This document shows, piece by piece, positions 58,806 to 64,000 of a DNA stretch of 64,000 nucleotides. The notes under the pieces were generated by a model that saw only the letters and a program-made list of their open reading frames with translations, ran no database searches and was not told the DNA's origin. This DNA comes from Acidobacteriota bacterium (GTDB lineage: Bacteria; Acidobacteriota; Blastocatellia; RBC074), in assembly GCA_018269055.1 (NCBI GenBank), contig JAFDVI010000019.1, positions 207,595 through 271,594 on the forward strand. Direction: 5' to 3'. Every line of letters starts with the position of its first letter. Within the stretch, counting starts at the first letter, position 1. The translations under genes and the position numbers were made by a program.

Positions 58806-58848
58806 GAGCGGAACTTGTTGTGGGGCAGGTTCCGCTCAATTTTTCTTT
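58806..58848 (+). terminator. Orphan intrinsic terminator
   Basis: 9-bp stem GAGCGGAAC (58806-58814) with GTTCCGCTC (58829-58837), then AATTTTTCTTT. It is about 280 bases after the response regulator stop, with no gene directly in front. Confidence 0.8.
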
Positions 58849-58917
58849 CAGCCAAATTCAAAACCTATCTGATCAACACAGGGCATATATAGATTCTCCA
58901 TCAAGTTAGAGTGCTTC

Positions 58918-58945
58918 TTGCCGCATATTTTGAGCGTGCTATACT
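58918..58945 (+). promoter_or_regulatory. Sigma-70-type promoter of rnpB
   Basis: -35 TTGCCG (58918-58923), 16-base spacer ending in an extended TGC, and -10 TATACT (58940-58945). Transcription would start near 58952, just before the P1 helix of the RNA. Confidence 0.7.
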
Positions 58946-58957
58946 CGGTTTCGAGTT

Positions 58958-59399
<442 letters not shown>

Positions 59400-59435
59400 A
59401 GCTCAATTTCAGATTCATTCCGGAAAAACCATCAA

Positions 59436-60104
59436 ATGAAATACGCTTTTTTACGAACGAATTTAGCGCTGGCAATCATCGGATTGCTCGTCGGATTGGC
59501 CAGCGGATTCAAACTCGCCAATTGGCAATATCGCCGGCAGGCGGGAAAATCGCTACAGAGTTCCGTGGCTCAGGCTACAGGAAAGTTAGGAGCAGAGTCG
59601 GGCGGCCAAAATCTAAGCCCACAGCAGCGCGAACAAGTTTTCAACCAGATTAAAGCAATCATTGATAAAGCCAAAGCCAGTCCCAATGATGTTGAAGCTC
59701 AACTTGATGCCGCCGACCAGTTCATTCAGATCAGTCAGCCAAACGAAGCCTTGGAGTTTTTGGATCAAGCCAGGAAGATCAACCCGAATGACGCGCGCAC
59801 GCTGCACGGATTTGCGCTGGTCTATTCGATGAACAGCCAGTTCGAAGACGCCATCAAAGCCGCTAAACAGTCGCTGGAAATCAATCCGGCCAACACGAGA
59901 GTTCAAATGCTGTTGTTTACCATCTATCTGGAATCAAAAACTCATCTGGATGAAGCGGATAAGATTCTCACCAGCCTGGAATCGCGCGGCGAACTCGACC
60001 CGCAAATGATCAGCCGAGCGCGCCAGGATTTGAGCAGCGCCAGAACCGGCGTCGGAGCGGGAACGAAGAGCACGCTTGACCACGGGCCAAAAGACCCACA
60101 GTAA
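59436..60104 (+). CDS. Membrane-anchored TPR protein
   Basis: 222 residues from the ATG at 59436, which follows the end of rnpB; the longer open frame overlaps the RNA and is not coding. A single N-terminal membrane helix (LALAIIGLLVGLASGFKLA) anchors it; the rest faces the periplasm with about three TPR units (VEAQLDAADQFIQISQPNEA, PNDARTLHGFALVYSMNSQF, AIKAAKQSLEINPANTRVQM). TPR proteins hold other proteins together; the partner is not known. It precedes the small zinc-ribbon gene by 15 bases. Confidence 0.85.
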   Translation: MKYAFLRTNLALAIIGLLVGLASGFKLANWQYRRQAGKSLQSSVAQATGKLGAESGGQNLSPQQREQVFNQIKAIIDKAKASPNDVEAQLDAADQFIQISQPNEALEFLDQARKINPNDARTLHGFALVYSMNSQFEDAIKAAKQSLEINPANTRVQMLLFTIYLESKTHLDEADKILTSLESRGELDPQMISRARQDLSSARTGVGAGTKSTLDHGPKDPQ

Positions 60105-60119
60105 TAGCGGAGGCAGGAT

Positions 60120-60407
60120 TTGGGATTCATCATACGTTGTGTTCTGGTTCTGCTCGTTTTCAGCTTTGTCATTTATGTGCTGAAAGCGATTGTCCGATTG
60201 AGCGCTCACCTGCGAATGACCGTCAAGGATGTCAAAACCATGCGTGAACAACTGAGTGGCCGACAGACAGGCAGCGCCGAAATGGTGCGCTGCCTGTCCT
60301 GCGGAGCCTTCGTTGCTTCGCGCGATGCGCTGACGGTTTCTTCCCGCAATTCATCCCAGGTGTTCTGTTCGCACGAATGTTTAGCCGCTCACGCAAAAAG
60401 CGTTTAA
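60120..60407 (+). CDS. Small membrane protein with a C4 zinc ribbon (PP0621-like)
   Basis: 95 residues from a TTG at 60120, with GGAGG six bases before. One N-terminal helix (CVLVLLVFSFVIYVLKAIV), a linker, then a ribbon with MVRCLSCGAF and, 30 residues later, FCSHECLAAH. This is like the PP0621 family: a membrane anchor with a Cys-rich knuckle for zinc. Function unknown. It probably shares a transcript with the TPR gene upstream. Confidence 0.85.
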   Translation: MGFIIRCVLVLLVFSFVIYVLKAIVRLSAHLRMTVKDVKTMREQLSGRQTGSAEMVRCLSCGAFVASRDALTVSSRNSSQVFCSHECLAAHAKSV

Positions 60408-60554
60408 CCCAATCTCGAACCGATTTCCTTCACCTCACCAGCCAGCAAACTTCCTGAAAAACTTTGACTTGCCGCGATCAATTCGTATGATGACGCCCGT
60501 CATCTCGGCTGGTTCAGCGAAACCCCGACAATCAAAAGTCAGAAGGAATTCAGG

Positions 60555-60709
60555 GTGATCGAAAGCAACGGCAAATATGGAGAAATCGAAATCGGCTTAC
60601 TCCGATTCGAATTGGACACCATTGAAATGGAGTTGCGCGTCAACGATCCTGATAACAGTGGCGAACTTGCGCCCGTACGCGGCCACGCCAATGTCACCCC
60701 TAAAAGCTG
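60555..60709 (+). pseudogene. 5' part of the CHAT/NB-ARC/TPR gene, in another frame
   Basis: The GTG at 60555 has AGAAGGA seven bases before and opens MIESNGKYGEIEIGLLRFEL, which looks like the usual N-terminal strand block of CHAT proteins. The frame is left at AAAAG (60702-60706) and the long frame then continues as KLLEELFALQNYPDKYGNKL. Adding one A to the four-A run would join both into a 1098-residue protein. The cause may be a true mutation or a homopolymer read error. Confidence 0.6.
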
Positions 60710-63700
60710 TTGGAAGAACTCTTTGCGTTACAGAACTATCCGGACAAATACGGCAACAAACTGGCGGAGCGCGTGTTTGAATCCGCCGCTATCCGCGAAC
60801 GGTTCAGCGAATCGAAAGCAGTATTTGAAACGCGCGGAATGCCGATCCGCTTGCGAATTCACATCAGGCCCGAATTGAGCTTGTTTCACGGGATTGCCTG
60901 GGAACTGCTGCGCGATCCGAAAACCGGGGACACACTGGCGACTTCGGAGCGAATCGTCTTTTCCCGTTTTATACACAGCACGGACTGGCGTCCCATTAAG
61001 CCGCGTCGCAAAGCTGAACTGAAAGCCTTGATTGCTGTCGCCTCGCCAACGAATTTGGAAGAGCACAACTTGGCGGCAGTAGATGTGTCAGGCGAAATCG
61101 CTCGTGCACGTGAAGCGCTTGCGGGAATTGAAGCTCAAGTGCTTGGCGACAAAGAGCCGCTGACGCTGAATCGCTTGGTGACCGCCATTTGCGAAGGCGC
61201 AGACATCCTCTATCTGGTTTGCCACGGAAAAATTTCCCGAAAACTGATTCCTTACTTGCTGCTGCAAACCGAAGGCGGCACGATCGAAAAAGTCGAGGCG
61301 GATGCGTGCGCGCAACGAATCCGTGAACTGCCGGAAGTTCCGCGCTTGGTTGTTCTGGCCTCGTGCGAAGGCGCGGGCAAAGAATTCGGCGACCGAGGCC
61401 AATCGGCGCAAATCGCATTGGCTCCGCGACTGGCCGAAGCGGGTGTGCCCGCTGTCGTGGCGATGCAAGGCAAAATTTCGATGGAAACCGTCAAACGAGC
61501 GATGCCCACGTTCTTCAGCGAATTGGTCAGAGATGGCCAGATTGATCGCGCAATGTCCGTTGCGCGCGGCGAAGTCCGAAATCGTGTAGACGCCTGGGTT
61601 CCGGCGCTCTTTCTGCGGTTGAAAGACGGCCAACTATGGGCTGAGCCGGGCGACACGAACCGACGGATTTTCCATCTTCCTTTTCCTCGAAACCGATTCT
61701 TTACCGCGCGCGATGAACTGCTGGAAGGAATGCACAAAAGCTTTCGTGGCGGCGAAACGGTGCAGGCGCTGAACGGTCTGGGCGGAATTGGCAAAACACA
61801 GGCGGCGGCGGAATACGCTTACCGCTATCAGGATTTTTACCGGACGGTGCTGTGGGCGCAGGCGCAAACACGTGAATCGCTGGTCAAGGATTTTGCCGCG
61901 ATGGCTGCAGCGGAGTTGCTGGGTTTGCCGGAAAAGAACGCCCAGGATCAGAGCGAAACGGTCAACGCCGTCAAGCGCTGGTTTGCGCAAAACAAAGAAT
62001 GGTTGTTGATTCTGGACAATGCGGATGATCTGGAAATGGCGCGCGAGTTTATTCCTGCAAACCAAAATGGCCGCGTGTTGCTGACCACACGAGCGCAGAA
62101 TGTCGGAGACCTTGCCGCGCGAAATGCCGTCAAAAAGATGGCCCCGGCAGAAGGCGCAATCTTTCTGCTGCGGAAAACCAGTAAGCTGACGAAAGAGAAG
62201 TTGTTGGAATCCGCGCCTTCCGAGTTGCGCCGACAAGCCGAAACCTTGTCGAAAGAACTGGATGGATTGCCGCTGGCGCTGGATCAAGCGGCGGCCTTCA
62301 TGGTCGAAATGCCGTCCAGCCTGGAACAGTACCTGAGCCTGTACGCCACCGAACGCGCCGAGTTGCTGGCGCATCGAGGCGAACTGACACAGGATCATCC
62401 GTCCGTCACCGTCACGTTTTCGCTGGCTTTCAAACAGGTGGAGCAGGCCAGCGCCGCTGCCGCCGACTTGTTGCGCGTTTGCGCCTTTCTGGAATCCGAT
62501 GCCATTCCGCTGGAAGTTTTCAGCGACGGCGGCAAAGAGTTAGGCGAATCACTGAGCGCCATCGCGGAAAGCCCGCTCAAACTGTCTAAGACCATTGCCG
62601 CAGCGCACAAATTCTCTCTGTTGGAGGCTGACGCCGAAACGAACACGGTCAGTCTTCACCGTCTGGTGCAGGAAGTGCTGATTACTGAATTGGAAGAGCC
62701 GACGCGAAAACTGTGGCAGGAGCGCGCCGTTCGGGCCGTGAATGCTGCGTTTCCCTCTGATGTCGAATTTTCCAATTGGGAGACCTGTAACCGATTAACG
62801 CCGCACGCTCAAAAACTGGAAATCACGATTGAAAAAGAAGGCTTCGGATTTGAGCAAGCTTCGCGTTTGCTGAATCAAACGGCGTCTTACTTGTATCAGC
62901 GCGCGCGATACAAAGAAGCCGAATTGTTGGTGCGTCGCGCGCTGGCCATTGATGAACGGAGATTAGGCTCTGGCCACCCCGAGGTTGGCATTCGCCTAAA
63001 CAATCTGGCGCAGTTGCTGAAAGCTACGAACCAATTGGTGGAGGCGGAGCCGTTGATGCAACGTGTTGTCACAATTGTTGAAGAAAACTATGAAGGGAAC
63101 CATCCACGTGTGGCCGCAGCTCTAAGCAACCTCGCTGCATTGCTTGCAGAAACAAATCGGTTGGTGGAGGCCGAACCATTGATGCGGCGTGCATTGGCCA
63201 TTGACGAGATGAGCTTCGGCCTTAACCATCCCAATGTCGGCAGAAACCTCAACAATCTTGCGGTATTACTGAAGGCCACTAACCGGTTGGCGGAAGCTGA
63301 GTCATTGATGCGACGGGCACTGGAAATTGCTGAGCGGAGCTTCGGCCCTGAACATCCCGATGTTGCCAGAAACCTCAACAATTTGGCGCAGTTGCTTCAG
63401 GACACAAATCGGTTAGTGCAGGCGGAGTCATTGATGCAACGTGTTGTTACAATTGTTGAAAAAAGCTATGGGGGTAATCATCCTTTTGTGGCTGTAGCTC
63501 TTAGCAATCTTGCAGCACTGCTTGCGGACACGAACCGGTTAGCGGAGGCAGAGCCGTTGATGCGAAGCGCGCTGGCTATTGATGAGATGAGCTTCGGCCC
63601 CGATCATCCCAATGTCGGGATAAACCTCAACAATCTGGCACAGTTGCTTTGGGACACGAACCGGTTGGCGGAGGCGGAACCATTAATGCGGCGCGCGGTT

Positions 63701-63850
63701 TTGATTTTTGCCGCCAGTCTTGGCGCTGACCATCCCAAGACTGTGGGGGTGATGGGAAATTATTGGTTGCTGTTACAGGGACTTTACCCGGACGACCATG
63801 AGGATGCGTTGGCCGCACGGATTGCCTCGCTGCTGCAACTCCGTTCGTAG
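60710..63850 (+). CDS. CHAT protease-NB-ARC NTPase-TPR signalling protein
   Basis: 1046 residues in this frame. Residues 1-310: CHAT caspase-like domain with LHGIAWELLRDP-like region (FHGIAWELLRDP), catalytic His172 in LYLVCHGK and Cys219 in LVVLASCEGAG. Residues 320-700: STAND/NB-ARC NTPase with P-loop GLGGIGKT (356-363), Walker B WLLILDNADD, LLTTRAQ and GLPLAL. From about 700: helices, then about seven 42-residue TPR units of the kinesin-light-chain type (LNNLAQLLKATNQLVEAEPL and near copies). Sensor, switch and protease parts are those of NLR-like signalling proteins; in bacteria these often guard against phages, but other roles exist. The 5' end is in another frame. No partner gene is next to it. 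Confidence 0.88.
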   Translation: MEELFALQNYPDKYGNKLAERVFESAAIRERFSESKAVFETRGMPIRLRIHIRPELSLFHGIAWELLRDPKTGDTLATSERIVFSRFIHSTDWRPIKPRRKAELKALIAVASPTNLEEHNLAAVDVSGEIARAREALAGIEAQVLGDKEPLTLNRLVTAICEGADILYLVCHGKISRKLIPYLLLQTEGGTIEKVEADACAQRIRELPEVPRLVVLASCEGAGKEFGDRGQSAQIALAPRLAEAGVPAVVAMQGKISMETVKRAMPTFFSELVRDGQIDRAMSVARGEVRNRVDAWVPALFLRLKDGQLWAEPGDTNRRIFHLPFPRNRFFTARDELLEGMHKSFRGGETVQALNGLGGIGKTQAAAEYAYRYQDFYRTVLWAQAQTRESLVKDFAAMAAAELLGLPEKNAQDQSETVNAVKRWFAQNKEWLLILDNADDLEMAREFIPANQNGRVLLTTRAQNVGDLAARNAVKKMAPAEGAIFLLRKTSKLTKEKLLESAPSELRRQAETLSKELDGLPLALDQAAAFMVEMPSSLEQYLSLYATERAELLAHRGELTQDHPSVTVTFSLAFKQVEQASAAAADLLRVCAFLESDAIPLEVFSDGGKELGESLSAIAESPLKLSKTIAAAHKFSLLEADAETNTVSLHRLVQEVLITELEEPTRKLWQERAVRAVNAAFPSDVEFSNWETCNRLTPHAQKLEITIEKEGFGFEQASRLLNQTASYLYQRARYKEAELLVRRALAIDERRLGSGHPEVGIRLNNLAQLLKATNQLVEAEPLMQRVVTIVEENYEGNHPRVAAALSNLAALLAETNRLVEAEPLMRRALAIDEMSFGLNHPNVGRNLNNLAVLLKATNRLAEAESLMRRALEIAERSFGPEHPDVARNLNNLAQLLQDTNRLVQAESLMQRVVTIVEKSYGGNHPFVAVALSNLAALLADTNRLAEAEPLMRSALAIDEMSFGPDHPNVGINLNNLAQLLWDTNRLAEAEPLMRRAVLIFAASLGADHPKTVGVMGNYWLLLQGLYPDDHEDALAARIASLLQLRS

Positions 63851-63884
63851 TTCCGCCCAAAGGCCAATGGCATTAGATTCGGCC

Positions 63885-63924
63885 TGAAAGCCCTGAAAGG
63901 GCGTAATCCAATAGCCATCTATGA
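63885..63924 (+). repeat. Possible decayed repeat
   Basis: A stretch with CCTGAAAGCCCTGAAAGGGCG (split over two halves), a direct GCCCTGAAAGGGC hairpin. It resembles intergenic palindromic repeats seen in such genomes but is short and has no second copy here. Confidence 0.25.
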
Positions 63925-63969
63925 AAACAGTGCCGGCGCCAAGTGAAAAATGGCAACACTCCCCCGACT

Positions 63970-63991
63970 CCGCTGAAAAGCGGCTTTTTTG
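63970..63991 (+). terminator. Terminator near the end of the window
   Basis: Stem CCGCT (63970-63974) with AGCGG (63979-63983), a GAAA loop and a C-TTTTTT tail. It lies about 120 bases after the CHAT protein stop and probably ends its transcript. Confidence 0.8.
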
Positions 63992-64000
63992 GGTAGCCAG

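Larger units (their letters stand above)
58529..58957. other. Non-coding region between the response regulator and rnpB
   Basis: About 430 bases. It holds a NarL-like palindrome (58606-58619), an orphan terminator (58806-58847) and the rnpB promoter (58918-58945). A 78-codon open frame at 58636-58872 is unlike protein and crosses the terminator hairpin, so it is not called. A small RNA between the palindrome and terminator is possible. Confidence 0.55.

Noticed and set aside
58636..58872. 78-codon open frame
   Set aside because: Runs through a strong terminator hairpin; no domain or good ribosome site.
60695..60706. Programmed -1 frameshift at CCTAAAAG in the CHAT gene
   Set aside because: No X-XXY-YYZ slippery heptamer: slipping AAA back would read TAA. 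A missing A in a homopolymer is simpler.

Overview
The window looks like a chromosomal piece of a Gram-negative-type (diderm) soil bacterium, most likely an Acidobacteriota member (Blastocatellia-like). This rests on content, not on a search: many exported peptidases, a large TonB-dependent receptor with an N-terminal carboxypeptidase-regulatory-like domain, a planctomycete-type cytochrome (DUF1549/DUF1553) protein, ExbB/ExbD/TonB, a tripartite RND pump, a pheT-zapA junction and a radical SAM enzyme resembling the tetraether-lipid synthases. No transposase, integrase, CRISPR array, tRNA or ribosomal RNA was seen, so this is mostly ordinary chromosome. RNase P RNA (rnpB) is present at about 58.96-59.40 kb.

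Layout. 0-0.84 kb: 3' end of pheT, a small coiled-coil protein and zapA, tightly coupled. 0.94-4.4 kb: exported M28 peptidase, DUF2490-type protein and exported rhodanese. 4.6-9.2 kb: a salvage-like cluster of four same-strand genes: ribose-type substrate-binding lipoprotein, exported ADP-ribosylglycohydrolase, exported nucleoside hydrolase and ribose-type permease, with no ATPase gene. 9.2-20.2 kb: small membrane protein, esterase-like hydrolase, triple YHS/TRASH metal-binding protein, DUF5995 protein, acyl-CoA carboxyltransferase, an SDR plus GH88 pair, the Tes-like radical SAM protein, a gene-poor stretch with a decayed gene, and a CpsB-type PHP phosphatase. 20.2-31.7 kb: an active/inactive M16 peptidase pair, umuDC, the DUF1549/DUF1553 protein, a LolA-like exported protein and a type I pullulanase-like debranching enzyme. 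31.7-44.7 kb: a long minus-strand array of two-component system, phosphoesterase, PepSY-like protein, TolC, adaptor, RND pump, TonB receptor and YncE-like propeller. 44.9-58.5 kb: Gly/Pro-rich exported protein, then der-tgt-yajC-secD-secF, TonB-ExbB-ExbD-ExbD-TPR lipoprotein, and a NarX/NarL-like pair. 59-63.9 kb: rnpB, a TPR protein, a small zinc-ribbon membrane protein and a CHAT/NB-ARC/TPR signalling protein whose 5' end is frameshifted.

How the genes work together. The 4.6-9.2 kb cluster would hydrolyse ADP-ribosyl compounds and nucleosides in the periplasm and import the freed sugar, provided an ATPase is supplied from elsewhere. The RND array couples export (RND-adaptor-TolC) to outer-membrane uptake (TonB receptor), with a sensor kinase and regulator upstream. 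TonB/ExbB/ExbD at 52.7-55.5 kb could energise that receptor. SecD/SecF/YajC support the heavy exported load. The most interesting items are the Tes-like enzyme, the exported ADP-ribose/nucleoside cluster, the CHAT/NB-ARC/TPR protein with its frameshift, and the RND-TonB receptor array. All functional statements are read from sequence motifs by eye, and no database search was run.
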